Source: Narthecium ossifragum
Taxonomy: Eukaryota > Streptophyta > Magnoliopsida > Dioscoreales > Nartheciaceae
Reading direction: 5' to 3'
DNA: 64,000 bases
Assembly: GCA_963920575.1 (NCBI GenBank)
Contig: OY986968.1
Coordinates: forward strand, 4,519,485-4,583,484
A program made the translations under genes and the position numbers. Under the pieces are notes generated by a model. It was not told where the DNA came from, ran no database searches, and saw nothing but the letters and a program-made list of their open reading frames with translations. Positions 1 to 11,435 of this stretch are shown here, piece by piece. Each line of letters begins with the position of its first letter. The first letter of the stretch is position 1.

Positions 1-120
1 CAAAATGCATTTCTGGGAAAGTACATGGTACCGGAATGCAAAAATCCCATTTTACAATAACAATATAAACAACGTGATTATAAAAAGTATTTTGAACTGA
101 TTGATGCCTTAGAGTTGAGA

Positions 121-660
121 AACAGAACCAAATCGTGTTGAAAAATCATGAGTCCGGTCCCTCTAGTTCTACTTCAATCTAGAAGCAAATGCTAGTTTCT
201 ATCATGGGCACGGTCATAGGTGTGGTCGTGGACGCGAATATGGGTGAGGCCATGGTCGTGGACGCGAACATGGGTGAGGCCATGGTCGTGGGCGAGATAA
301 TGATAGGTTTCACTACTACCGCAAAGGATACAATGGCCCCCAACCTTTTCCTCAAAATGACCAAGTAGGGAATAAAAAGAGAAAAAAACATCAGGAAGAA
401 ACCTATAAGAAAAATGATGATGAGTGTTACCGATGTGGGTAGAAAAGGCATTAGTCTCGCACTTGTCATGCGCCCAAGTGTGTTGTGGAGCAACACACAA
501 CAAAAAGGAAGAAGAAGTGTGTTGAGATGAACTTCACAGATTTTGACGGGCTGACTGACATTCTACTTCCTGATGACCCCATGGTTGGTACATCTCTGGA
601 TGTATCGGATTTCTTTGCAAGTTCTGAAGACTGTATGCACACTAACTACTATCATGTAAT
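121..660 (+). pseudogene. Copia gag nucleocapsid remnant (RG-rich tract plus zinc knuckle)
   Basis: In the frame through 201-480 a His/Gly/Arg-rich tract is followed by a CX2CX4HX4C zinc knuckle at about 415-480 (key residues Cys, Cys, His, Cys), typical of copia nucleocapsid. Two stops fall inside the knuckle and two TGA codons fall inside the RG tract. A 30-bp unit is repeated in tandem from about 224 to 283 and partly again to 300, which builds the RG-rich repeat. The frame after the knuckle continues to an acidic Asp/Phe-rich stretch near 525-660 and ends in TAA. It cannot give a full-length Gag. Confidence 0.75.
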
Positions 661-767
661 ATAACTAGTGTTTTTTTATTCTACTAATACGAACTTGGCT
701 TGTTATCTTTATATAGTTTAAAGTTTATGGACATGCTATGGATATATCTACTGCTTTAATTGTTTCC

Positions 768-1300
768 TAGATGGGTGGTGATGCATGTCTTGTAGACAGT
801 GCAACAACAAGTACGATACGTCGAGATCGTAAGTTCTTTTCACTGTTAACATTGTCAGAATCAAATGTTAATACAATATCTGATCATGTAGATTTGATTG
901 AAGGATCAATCGATGATGCATTATACTCCATTATATTTAGAAGAAATCTACTAAGTTTGAGGATCTACGTTGTTATCATATTGTAATGACGAGTGAAAGT
1001 GGTGTTGAGTATTTAAGCATCACACTTAAAGTATCATGCAAGAACCATGTACTTGAAAGACTTTATGCCCTTTCTTCTAGTCTAAATTATACGAAAATAA
1101 GACCAATAAAATCACATGATGTAATGCACCAGAAGTGCTCTGATCCAAATGAGTTTATGTTTTGTCATGATCCACTTGGTTATCTTGAATCGATGATGAT
1201 GCATCGAATCATTGAGAATTTACATGGGCATTGTCTTAAGAACCAGAAGATGTTTTTCCCAGTAAATATATATGTGCTTCTTACTCCCAATGGAAACTAA
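768..1300 (+). pseudogene. Copia protease and GAG-pre-integrase remnant
   Basis: The stretch from 771 has a Leu-Val-Asp-Ser-Ala-Thr-Thr motif, the copia aspartic protease signature (D-S-A/G). A second frame around 1170-1260 has the Gly-His/Tyr, Arg-Ile-Ile-Glu-Asn and Gly-His motifs of the GAG-pre-integrase domain. Frame changes near 985 and a stop near 1300 break the polyprotein. Confidence 0.75.
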
Positions 1301-1302
1301 TA

Positions 1303-2092
1303 GTGAGACCATCCCTCTCTAAGGTTACATCTGAATCCCCAAATTTCTTGGAGCGAATTCAAGATGATATATGTGGGCCCATTCATCCTTCTAGTGGACC
1401 ATTTCGGTACTTCATGGTCTTAATAGATGCATCTACACGATGGTCACATGTATGTCTTCTATCCACTCGTAACATTGCTTTTACTAAACTTTTAACAAAG
1501 ATTATTCAGTTATGAGCCCAGTTCCCAGCCTATCCCATCAAGACCATTCGTTTAGATAATGCTGGTGAGTTTGCCTCTCAAGCATTTAACAGTTATTGTG
1601 TATCGATAGGGATAGATATGAAACACCATGTTGCACACATACATACCCAGAATGGCCTAACAGAATCACTTATTCAACGTATCCAACTCATCGCTAAACC
1701 ATTACTTATGAAGTCCAAGTTACCTATCTTTGCTTGGGGATATGATGTATTACGTGCAGTATCTTTGATTCATAGCAAACCATCTACATATCATAAATAC
1801 TCATCATTGCAACTTGCTTTTGGTCAGCAACCAAACATTTCACACATGAGAATTTTTGGATGTGTTATTTATGTTCCAATTCCTCCACCTCAGAGAACCA
1901 AGTTGGGTACTCAACGTCGATTTGGAATCTATGTCGTCTTTCATTCTCCTTTTGTCATTAGATATCTAGAGCCTTTGACAGGAGATTTGTTTAGGACACA
2001 TTTTGCTGACTATCACTTTGATGAGTTAGTTTTCCCACCGTTAAAGAGAGATAAGAAGAAGCCAGAAGTTCAAGATGAAACCGTTTAGTGCA
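1303..2092 (+). pseudogene. Copia integrase core remnant
   Basis: The reading frame at 1303-1515 carries the first catalytic Asp region (Gln-Asp-Asp-Ile-Cys-Gly-Pro-Ile) and the Val-Leu-Ile-Asp-Ala strand. A stop at about 1513 interrupts it. The frame then continues through Arg-Leu-Asp-Asn-Ala-Gly-Glu-Phe (second Asp) and His-Thr-Gln-Asn-Gly-Leu-Thr-Glu (catalytic Glu), followed by the Phe-Gly-Gln-Gln-Pro-Asn and Phe-Gly-Cys motifs typical of the integrase C-terminal side. It ends at a stop at 2086-2088. Confidence 0.85.
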
Positions 2093-2451
2093 CTTCGAGA
2101 TTGTTTAATCTTGATCCTAAGACGAGTCAAGCTGAACTCGAAGTTCAGAAGATCATACATTCACATAAAATTACGAATCATATACCTGATGCATTTACTG
2201 ATTCACAGTAGGTGATGAGATTACATATCCTAGCTGCAAATGCTTCAGCATGGATTGATGTTCATGAAGGACAATCCAAGGATTGTAAAACATGTGAATC
2301 TAAAGCACGCCAGAAGCATGGTAGGCCTATTAGCGCCAAGTATAAAGTCCCAAGGAAAAGAAAGGTAAAGGGACAAACCAGCCAGAATACTGATATTCCT
2401 GAAGATATTGACAAACTTGAAGTTTGTATTCTGAATCTATTCAAAAAGTTA

Positions 2452-2571
2452 CTCCCTCATGAAAGGGAGAAAGCACCTCTGGAAGAGGTTCACACACCTC
2501 ATGAAGAGGTATATATATCTCCTGAAGAGGTTCATGCACCTCTTGAAGAGGTTCAGCTACCTGAAAATGAT
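2452..2571 (+). repeat. Four short tandem coding repeats between integrase and RT
   Basis: About 30 bp is repeated roughly four times, encoding a Pro-x-Glu-Glu-Val-His/Tyr/Gln pattern within the 2212-2739 frame. It lies in the variable linker between the integrase and RT domains, where acidic low-complexity sequence is usual in this copia group. Confidence 0.6.
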
Positions 2572-2599
2572 GATATCTCGATAAATTGTGTCCACACCG

Positions 2600-3218
2600 A
2601 GAAAAGATGGAATATAAATAAAATGGTTATCGACAACATATTTGTATATGCAGTTGCTAATGACATTACCAGAAGTAATGATGAGCTTGAGCCAAAAACC
2701 ATCGAAGAGTGTCGACGTAGAGTTGATTGGCCAAAATAAAAGGAAGCTATTCAAACTAAATTAAACTCACAGGAAAAACGAAATGTTTTTGGATATGTAG
2801 TTTAGACACCAGAAGATGTCAAGCCAGTGGGATATAAAATTAATATTTGTGTGTAAGCAAAATGAGAAAGATGAAATAATGTGATACAAGGCACGACTTG
2901 TAACGCAGGGTTTCTCGCAGAAACCCGGTATATACTACGAGGAGACATACTCTCATGTAATGGATGCAATAACCTTTCATTTTTTAATTTGTTTAACAGT
3001 TTCAGAAAGACAGGATATGCATCTAATGGACGTAGTCACATCATACCTATATGGGTCATTAGATAATGACATTTATATGAAAGTCCCTGAATGACTTAGA
3101 TTGCATGAATCAAAATCCTGATATCTGTATTCTATGAAACTTCAAAGATCATTATATGGGTTAAAACAGTATGGCCGGATGTGGTACAATCGGCTTAGTG
3201 AATATCTTATGAAAGAAG
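2600..3218 (+). pseudogene. Copia reverse transcriptase, N-terminal part (split by solo LTR)
   Basis: Motifs of the copia RT N-terminal half can be followed through several frames: the Ile-Glu-Glu-Cys linker and Trp-Pro-Lys near 2700-2737, the Lys-Ala-Arg-Leu-Val region near 2885-2900, Tyr-Glu-Glu-Thr-Tyr-Ser near 2937, and the Leu-Tyr-Gly-Leu-Lys-Gln motif near 3152-3170. Stops are frequent. The frame is broken at 3218 by the LTR and resumes at 5897 after the duplicated AGAAG. Confidence 0.8.
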
Positions 3219-5891
3219 TGTGAGGACCCGTACCTCCAACCTGGTCCGACCGCGTTAGGTCGAAGGTCTGGGTTTGTGGTTTGGCTCGGTTGGCCTTGGG
3301 GTGCGATCGGTTGATCGCATCGCTGCTTTTGACCTCGGTGGCATTTTTGTAAATATACTCCCTGGTGGTCAGTTTCACACCTGCGTTCCACACACTGCCT
3401 TTGATTGATGTATGTGATTGATTAGAACCTTCAGGGCGCTTCCGATCGGAAAATCGGAGCTCGATCGGGAGATCGGAGCTCGATCGGGAGAGATCGATTT
3501 GGACGGCTGTGATGGATTCCAGCTTTCGATTTAAACCCTTTCCCTTCTCTCTCTCCTTTCCTTTTCTTCTCCTCTGGCCTTTCTTTCTCTCTTCTCCCTC
3601 TGTCCTTCGGCTGAGCTAGGGCATCGGAGGATGGATTTCGAGGAGTGGCTTCCGGCGATCGGAGTTGGGGAATGCGTGGAAGAGCTGCCCTATCTCTTCA
3701 AGTAGGTGTTTCTACCTCGATCCTTGGATCGGGTTCTCCTAGGAAAGGTTTAATGCCTTTTCGCTGTAGGAATACTTGTTAGAATGTTGTGTAGCTTGTA
3801 GCACTTATGGTGTGGCTCATTTTCAGTATTCTTACGTTGTGATTTTGGTATTTTAACGGCTGGTTTTCCGTATTCTCGCCGTTTATCGGTTTTCGGCCAT
3901 TTAAACCTAAATTGATGATTTAACCGTCGAAAATATGATTTCTTTGCACCATTGGATTCCCCATCGTTAATTACACATGTTTGCAAAGTTTCATTGTTTT
4001 CCAACTTGATTTGATCCTTGAAATCCAAGAAATTGGATTTCCGACACTGTTCTGAGGAACTGTGCCTGAGGCTCGACGGTCGATCGGTGCATCGACCGTC
4101 AAGCGTTGATATGCACCTTCGGGGCTCGACGGTCGATCGGTGGATCGACTGTCAAGTGTTGATTTGCGTTTTCTGGGCCTGACGGTCGACCGTCGGATCG
4201 ACCGTCGGGCTCTGTCGGGATTTTAGCCTCCCAGGGTCGATGCATGGATCGACCGTGGGAGTTTCTCCTTTTCGCCATTTACCTGACGGTCGACCGGCGG
4301 ATCGACCGTCGCATCGACCGTCGGGCGCTGTTTGGTTTTGGGTTTCCCAGGGTCGATGAGTGGATCGACCGTCGCCCTTTGGTTTTCTTCGTGATGGCCT
4401 CACGGTCGACCGTGACATCGACCGTGGCCTCACGGTCGATCGGCGGATCGACCGTCGCATCGACCGTGGGCCCTTAAACAGTGTTTTCTGGTTTTTCTCG
4501 AATGGCTTTCAATCGTGATTGATCTTTAAACATGTTGGGAAGTTTTTAAATGGATTTTGTAGTGTTTTCAAGGGATTTCTATCGAGTTTGAGGATCGATT
4601 CGAGTATTCTCCTTTTTGGACGAATCTATAGTTTTGATTACATTTAATACATGTTTGATTGTAGTTAAATGCTTAGTTGGTTGCTTAACCATTAACTAGC
4701 TATGAGTGCTAGTTAATGAGGAATTGTGGAACCTTAGCCTGTTGCCGGTAAGTGTCGAGGGCTATTGTATAAATGTGGCCAGTTGCCTACGGGTAACTGT
4801 GGAACCTTAGTCTGTCAGGTGCAAGAGTGCATTGAAGACTATTGTATATCTGTGTTGAATGCTTTGCTCAGATGTTTGTTGGTTAGCATAGATATTCTAT
4901 ATTTGAGGCCTTTGCTATGCTTACCCTTTGGCTAGCTGTAAGCTATGCCTAGCCCTGTATGATTAATGACATCTGTTGCATGCTTATATCTTGTTATCTG
5001 TGCCTGAGCATTGCATGCATTGTGTGCATTAGAGGCATTTGAGGTTAGGCGGGCGATGGTTTGGGTCGCCGATCCGAGGCTCTCGGGTAGCTCGGATCTA
5101 GTCTTAGGGCCGTGGCTGGGTAGTCAGGAATAGGGTGTGATCTTGGATCATCTGAATCTCTTGTGATTGAGGATTGAGATAGTTGACTCTGATCAGTGAT
5201 TGAGGTTTAGAGGTCGTGTTGTCTTCCAAGGCCAAGTGCTAAGGATGGTTGTCGACGTCCCTGACATGGTCCCCAGGCAGTGGTTTCCTGCTGGGTAATG
5301 GTGATCCTTCTGGTTCTGGTCCCTTTCCTCCCAGCGTGTTGGTTGATGTTCCCAGCGTGGTCGGTTGAGAAGAGTAGGATCCCGTGGGGAGTTGACAGGG
5401 GTTGTGGGACCCCGTGGCATCCGTTAGACTTGAGCTGGGAGACAACACTGTTGTTGTTTTCCTCCCTTCAGTGTGTCGTAGAGTAGAACCCTACTGAGCT
5501 TATCGCTCACTCCTACCCGGGCTGCGTTTGCAGGTGCAGGCGCCAGTTCTTCTTCAGTAGAGTCGGCGGATCAACTTTGGTGGCGCGACTACATCTAGAG
5601 GTGTTTGAGGTTGCTGGAGGATCGACTGTTGTACTTTTGGCAGATTTTGTAAATTATGTACATTTCGAGGGCTTTTGAGATTAATGTATAATATTCTTTC
5701 ATTGAAAGATTTGTATCAAATGTTGAATAATACAACTGATGTTATGTAAATTGAATATCTGTTTACTTATGGATTATAAATTGTTTAAGTTTATCTATAA
5801 TTCCGCATTGTATCGCGCCAGCTGGAGATGAATAGTGTAGGTTTCCCCTCACGCCTCAACTCGGATGGGTTTTCTGGGTCGGGACGTGACA
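3219..5891 (+). mobile_element. Solo LTR (gypsy-type) inserted in the copia RT
   Basis: The insert begins TGTGAGGACCCG and ends GGGACGTGACA, and 5-bp direct repeats AGAAG flank it (3214-3218 and 5892-5896). It has no gag or pol coding. A TG...CA end structure with a 5-bp TSD and no internal genes fits a solo LTR of about 2.67 kb; the TGTGAGGACCCG start and GGGACGTGACA end resemble Del/Tekay chromovirus LTRs (inference). Its U3-like part holds a palindrome array (4074-4470). ORFs inside it (for example near 5193-5486) have no family features and are treated as chance. Confidence 0.85.
4074..4470. repeat. Array of GGTCGATC/ATCGACC palindromic repeats
   Basis: About eight blocks of the form GACGGTCGATCGG...ATCGACCGTC occur, each able to fold on itself, separated by 15-30 bp of unique sequence. 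They sit in the upstream part of the solo LTR. The units start near 4074, 4122, 4180, 4232, 4283, 4350, 4398 and 4430. Confidence 0.85.
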
Positions 5892-6963
5892 AGAAGGGTA
5901 TGTAAATAACCCAGTTTGCCCATGCGTATTCACCAAGAAATCAAATTCTGGAGTTGCTATTTTTACAATATAATATCGATGACCTGAGTTTAATTGGGAC
6001 TCATGAAGAGCTCATGAAGGCATCTGACCATTTAAAGAAGGAATTTGAAATGAAGGATTTTGGAAAGACAAGATTTCATCTTGGGCTTTCCAAATGGAAT
6101 ATTGGTTCACTGATCAAATTATACTGAAAAGGTCATGAGGCAATTCTATATGGACAAAACTCATTCATTGGGTTCTACAATGGTTGTCCGATCTATTGAT
6201 GTGAAAAAAGATCCTTTTCGCCCTCAAGAAGATGGTGAAGAACTCCTTGGTCATGAAGTACCACATCTTAGTGCTATTGGAGCTCTAATGGATTTGGCAA
6301 ATTACACATGGCCCGATATAGCCTTTGCAGTTAATTTATTAGCAAGATATAGTTCTGTACCAACTCGAAAACACTGAAATGGGATCAAACACATATTATG
6401 CTATCTTCAAGGAGGTACATATCTTTGACTATTTTTCTCAAATAGTTCGATGCCACAATTAGTTGGTTATGCAGATGTTGGTTATCTTTTTGATCCACAT
6501 AAGGTCAAGTCCCAAACCGGGTATATCTTTCTCTATGACAACGCTGCTATATCTTGGCGGTCTATGAAACAGACACCAATCGACACCTCTTCAAACCTTA
6601 CTGAGATATTTGCTATTCATGAAGCAAGTCGAGAGTGTGTCTGGCTGAGAAGTATGATACATCTTATTCAAGATACTTATGGGTTATCTTCAATCATGAC
6701 TACCCCGTCGATATTATATGAAGATAATATTATATGCATCACTCAAATTAGTGGTGGTTATATCAGAGGCGACAGAATCAATCATATATCCCCCCAAGTT
6801 CTTCTACACGCATGATCTCCAGAAGAGCGGCGATATTGATATCCATCATATATGCTCTAGTGACAACTTGGCCGATTTATTTACAAAGGCGCTTCCTACA
6901 CCGACATTCAGAAAGTTAGTTCATGACGTAGGGATGCGTCGTCTCCAAGATCTTATATGTTGA
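5892..6963 (+). pseudogene. Copia reverse transcriptase C-terminal part and RNase H
   Basis: After the solo LTR the copia polyprotein resumes with the C-terminal RT region (Leu-Gly-Leu-Ser near 6082, Pro-x-Leu-Ser-Ala-Ile-Gly-Ala-Leu-Met near 6260, Thr-Trp-Pro-Asp-Ile-Ala-Phe-Ala near 6305) and then RNase H. The RNase H keeps the Tyr-Ala-Asp motif (6468), Trp-Arg-Ser-Met-Lys-Gln (6556), Ser-Arg-Glu-Cys-Val-Trp-Leu (6628), Glu-Asp-Asn (6720) and Ala-Asp-Leu-Phe-Thr-Lys-Ala-Leu-Pro (6870), ending at TGA 6961-6963. A stop at 6375 and a frameshift near 6790 break it. Confidence 0.85.
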
Positions 6964-7231
6964 ACATATTGAAACTTATCTTGCATATTCATGAGGGAGA
7001 ATCATAATCTTAAAAGGTATTTAGGTACTGTACTTTTTTTCTTTCGCTAAGGTTTTGCCACATTGGGTTTTCCTTGACAAGATTTTAACGAGCCAGTCTT
7101 GATAGCCTAATACCTTTCTAAGTAAGAATAGTGTACTCTTTTCTTTCACTAAGTTTTTATCTCATGAGGTTTTTCTTAACAAAGGTTTTTAACGATGCAC
7201 ATTTTTATAACAGTGGACATTCAAAGGGGAG

Positions 7232-7550
7232 TGTTGTGTACCCTTAGATGGATGACCATTGACCATTGTGTGTAACACATGTAACCGTGTAACAATGGAC
7301 AAACATTGAATGAAAGTTGAAAAGATGATATGATCATTCGTTCACATATGCCTCCCCTTGCCTGTATATACCTTGGCTAGTGGAATGAAAAACACAAGAA
7401 AAAAAAAGAGGAGCTCAAATCTCTCTTTTTATCTCCTACTGCCGACTTCTCTTCCTACTTTTTATATTTTTATATAGTGTCCTGCTCTCTAGCATATAAA
7501 GATTATATAGTTACTTTCTGCATATTCTCATGCACACTCATATCACAACA
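7232..7550 (+). repeat. 3' LTR of the copia element, with preceding polypurine tract
   Basis: The purine-rich CAAAGGGGAG (7222-7231) is followed by an LTR that starts TGTTGTG and ends CACAACA, a perfect 7-bp terminal inverted repeat. The length is 319 bp. It contains a TATATACC box-like stretch (7368) and CT-rich downstream sequence. Confidence 0.8.
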
Positions 7551-9140
7551 TCATTATATAATACTAGCTTCTATTGTCATTGTGTATGGGGTCCTAAAAT
7601 ATTGATGCCCTTTGGATGTGACGTAAATTTGATCTCGGGTAAATATTTAATCAATGATAATTATAAAAGTGTTTGATTATAAAAAAAATAGTATAATAAC
7701 GAACAAGTTGTTTTAGAATGAATACCAAAATTGCTCATTCAATATCACAGGAAAATGTCTTCTTAGACGTGTTTTTTCGATTGACTTCTTCTCTTATGTT
7801 CAGCTTTCTCAGGGATTAAATTACAAAGGAAGTTGGAAAGTTGTAACAAAATGTCAAAGGACAATTTTGACTTTTTGTACATGACATAGTTATCTAACTA
7901 TGAAAATAATTAAGACCATTACACTCAAATTCAACCATTATGGTACATTGGATATGAATGAAGTCCCAATGGGATTATTACTCCCATCTTGAACATGTGT
8001 GCCAAACGTGAGTTTAGATTAGTTAACGAGAATAGTTCTCCTATCCCATAAAACAAACACGGCATAATAGACTTACCACTCATAAGAGCTTTTGCCTTGT
8101 CTAATCCAAGATTAAACACTAACTAAATAAAAAAAATATCATACGTTTTATAATAAAGAAATTGTCAATAAAAAAACACATACTTTAAAAGAACTATCAG
8201 GGAGCTATAACAGATTCAATCTCTTTCAAACACGGTTCAAATGGAAGCATTGAAGTCATTGAGTTCCACCGAATAATTACATAATTAAAAAAAGAAGAAG
8301 GAAAAGGATATGCTCTTACAATGAAAAAGTTACTCCTAAAATCTGAAAACTTGAACCAAAAGTGCGAGAAGAACTAAGCACAACATGAGACACGCTAGTT
8401 TGTTTGCAATTGATTCCATCAGGCCTTCTTCTTTTGTATTCTTCCCTGTCATACTAGTCTTGGAGAAACCACCAACGATTGTTTACATGATCTCACAGAC
8501 CACGCCACGAACTGTCCACATCCATTGCCTTATGACGTGTGACCTTAACTTGTAGGCTAACCAGCTCGTCGTGATCCTGTTCTGATATAGGAGAAGGTCT
8601 AGCTTGTAATACCCAGTAACGTTTATCCTTTATTTCTTGATCTAGGCCTTATGCCAATAGGCCTTTATAGTGAAGCTGTCTTAATGCCTATGTGTCTTGT
8701 TTTTATTGGTTTGGCCAACAGATATTAATAAACTGTGATCTCTTTGGGTTTTCTTTTTGAACTTTCCAAACAGGGTGTTGGGAAGATGATTGCAGATTGA
8801 CTTTACTGGATTGAACCCAGATCTCAATCAAGCTACACAAAAAATTTGTATTTTTTGTTAGAGATGATGTTTCTTTTTTACATCACTGATGACATTTTGA
8901 GTTATCTTGTCAATCTATTTTCATGGCATATATACTTCAACCTTTGTTACCTTTCAGCAACCGCACTGTTAGAAATGCAACCATATTCACAGATTTCTAT
9001 CTATAATCTATATTCTCCTTCCTTCCATTCTTACCATTGAAACCTGTCTGAGATATACCCTCTATAAAGTATGAGAAAATAACCATTCTCTTCCTCCATA
9101 TACAAAGAAATCAGGGTAGAAGTAGTGCTTATAGTATCTC
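7551..9140. other. AT-rich intergenic sequence, no gene seen
   Basis: No coding motif, clear repeat or RNA gene could be supported. The last part (about 9060-9140) lies just downstream of the LRK10-like stop codon and probably holds its 3' UTR and polyadenylation site. Confidence 0.5.
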
Positions 9141-11435
9141 TCAGTTGCTAGTGTTAGGCGTTGTCTCCCGGCTAGCCCATTTCTCCGTCACTGAATTCGG
9201 AGAAGTAGGCGTTACGCTTCTGAGCACTTGATCATCGTCCTTCGCCGAGGCCTCTGCAGCTGTCTCCTCTCTGCGACCACCGCTCTCGATCGCCCTCAAA
9301 ACCTCGAGCACCTCCTTGACGGATGGTCGTAAGTCTCTCTCAGCTTGCAAACATCTGAATGCTAGCTCGGCAACCATGGTGGTACTCCTCTTGACTTCGT
9401 CGTCGGTCTGATATCCGAGTGCCGGATCGACTAGTTGGTCCAATTCTGACTTCTGTATCTTGCTGATTGCCAAACTAGCCAAGTTGATCTCGTTCCGTTG
9501 CCGGCTAATATCCACGGCCGGCTTTGATGATATCAGCTCTACCAAGACCACCCCGAAGCTGTAGACATCGCTCTTATCTGTTAATTGGTAGCACTGGTAG
9601 TACTCAGGGTCGACGTAGCCCGGCGTGCCCTGTGGAGCTGTGGAGACATGCGTGGCATCAACCGGAAAAAGCCGGGAGAGCCCGAAATCTGCTACTTTAA
9701 CATGGAAGTTCTTGTCGAGGAGGATGTTGGTGGTCTTGATGTCTCGATGTATGATTTGAGGTTCGATGGCATGAAGGTAGGCGAGGGCATCGGCCGTCTC
9801 GATGGCGATGTTCATGCGTACAGGCCATGTCAGAGCGCCTTCCTGGACATGATGACCATGGAGATGATCGGCGACGGTGCCATTAGGCACGAACTCGTAC
9901 ACTAGGATCAGTTCACGAGTCTGACGGGAGGTGCAACCGTACAAGGTCACAAGATTCTGGTGGCGAATGCGCGAAAGGATTTCAATCTCGTTCATGAACT
10001 GCTCAAGTCGCCGGTAGTTGTTCTCATACAGGCGTTTGACGGCCACGGTGCGGCCGTCCTGAAGCTTGCCTACAGAGGGGAATTTAACAGCAATCTGGTT
10101 TCATAGAAGAACGGAGACATAATCTGCAAAACATGCAATCTATTCTTACGCGAAGTACCTTTGTAGACAGTGCCGAAGCCACCATCGCCGAGCTCTCTGG
10201 AAGGATCGAAGTTGTTGGTGGCGTCCTGGAGCTGATTGTAGGTGAAGACTTGAGTCTGGTAATGTCCGCTGCCCAACTCTGGATCTTTCATGGTAGATGT
10301 CTCCGACGAGGCACTTCTGTAGAGGAGTGCTGCCGCGGAGGATCGCTGCTTTCTCTTCTTTCCCAGATATATGAAGAAGGCGAGGCAGCACAATACGAGG
10401 AGGCCACCAGTCCCGGCGCCGACACCTGATGATGAACACACACAGTCAATATAAGGTCATGATGCAAGTACATGAATCGATCATGTGTGTATGAGATCCA
10501 TTTCAAGTTACCTATTGCAATCCTTTTCCCTTCGCTGTCATTCTGATCTGCAACATGAAACACAAACAGTGCGCAGAATTTAGTACCAAAGTTACAATGG
10601 CAGAGGATCAAAAGAGTTTGTTATCTCTGTTCTAAGAGAAGATGCTACAACATGCGAAGATAGGAGACAGGATAATCTTGGCATTTGATTTGGTACCAAA
10701 GGGACACTGGGTGTTCTTCGGATAGCCGCCATTAACATTGCAGTTGCCACCTATAACTTTGCAGTCAAAGCACTCAGGATCAAGCTTAATTTGATCAGAG
10801 AAACCAACAGACAGTAGAGAAAGCTTGTTGCCGTGATCGTTAAACAAGATCATCCACTCAAACAAAGGCTGATGAGTGTTCCTACATACAGGAGGCAGCT
10901 GCTCCAGCGTCGAATTCTCTACCTTGCTTGTAAAGTAGAAGTCATAATTTTGGCAAGGAGAGTCTCGCCGGAGATTGAGAAGAAACTCCCGCGAGTAGTT
11001 ACTCGCGATCCTATCGCAAGTGAAAAAGGATTGCTCGATGGGGAGGATCTCATCGCAACGAGAAAGATTAAAACCCATAGCAGGTCGAATGAAGTTGAAT
11101 AGGAAACTGCATCCACTTTCTTCAAAGGGATGGCCAAGTACGGGATCTTGAACTACAAGGGTGTAATTTTGGTACTCAATGCTCTTCAGAGGGTACCACT
11201 TATCATTTGCTGCCAATTGGATGACTGCTTGTGCTTTCGCTTCCGTTACGTTACACTTGATCATGTAAGGTTGGGAGCATGAGGAATTTGCAGAGAAAGG
11301 AGGGTTGATCAGTTCATGGAAGTCTCCACAGGTGAAGTTTGTTGGAGGGCAAGATAAGGCAAGGCTGCAAAGAATGAAGAGAAGAAGGAAGACGAGGGAG
11401 GAGGAGGAGGAGGAGGAGGGGTGGGTGAGAGCCAT
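9141..11435 (-). CDS. LRK10L: LRK10-like receptor protein kinase, four exons, 656 aa
   Basis: The exon model on the minus strand is 11435-10697, 10547-10512, 10425-10159 and 10069-9141, with GT-AG borders and one open frame. I chose the ATG at 11433-11435; an upstream in-frame GTG at 11450 is not a plausible plant start. Residues 1-28 form a signal peptide (Ser run then Leu-rich core). The Cys-rich ectodomain to about 246 matches GUB_WAK_bind plus the C-terminal WAK-associated domain. Residues 262-279 are the membrane span and the rest is cytosolic kinase: Gly-rich loop GDGGFGTV near 339, VAVK Lys near 359, HRD near 455-457 (RD kinase), DFG 475-477, GTPGYVDPEY activation segment. All catalytic residues are present. 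This family acts at the plasma membrane in stress and defence signalling (family knowledge); the ligand is unknown. Two more ectodomain exons lie upstream. Confidence 0.9.
10512..10547 (-). other. 36-nt mini-exon of the LRK10-like gene
   Basis: The sequence lies between an acceptor TTGCAG and a donor GTAACT. It is 36 nt, a multiple of three, entered and left in phase 1, and encodes Asp/Ser/Lys/Arg-rich juxtamembrane residues (about 247-258) just before the membrane span. Skipping it keeps the frame. Mini-exons that are alternatively spliced have been described in Arabidopsis LRK10-type genes (established knowledge, from memory). Confidence 0.8.

Larger units (their letters stand above)
1..7550 (+). 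mobile_element. Degenerate Ty1-copia retrotransposon, 5' end outside window
   Basis: Remnants of gag nucleocapsid, protease, GAG-pre-integrase, integrase, reverse transcriptase and RNase H lie in the copia order (integrase before RT) on the plus strand, followed by a purine-rich tract and one LTR (7232-7550). Many in-frame stops and frameshifts show that it is dead. A solo LTR at 3219-5891 splits the RT region. The 5' LTR is not in the window, so the insertion-site duplication cannot be tested. Confidence 0.9.

Noticed and set aside
3219..5891. Insert as an independent gene-bearing transposon
   Set aside because: It contains no coding domain; TG...CA ends and a 5-bp TSD fit a solo LTR better.
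9585..9905. Plus-strand open frame across the kinase exon
   Set aside because: It lies antisense to the conserved LRK10-like kinase and has no domain; it is a shadow frame.
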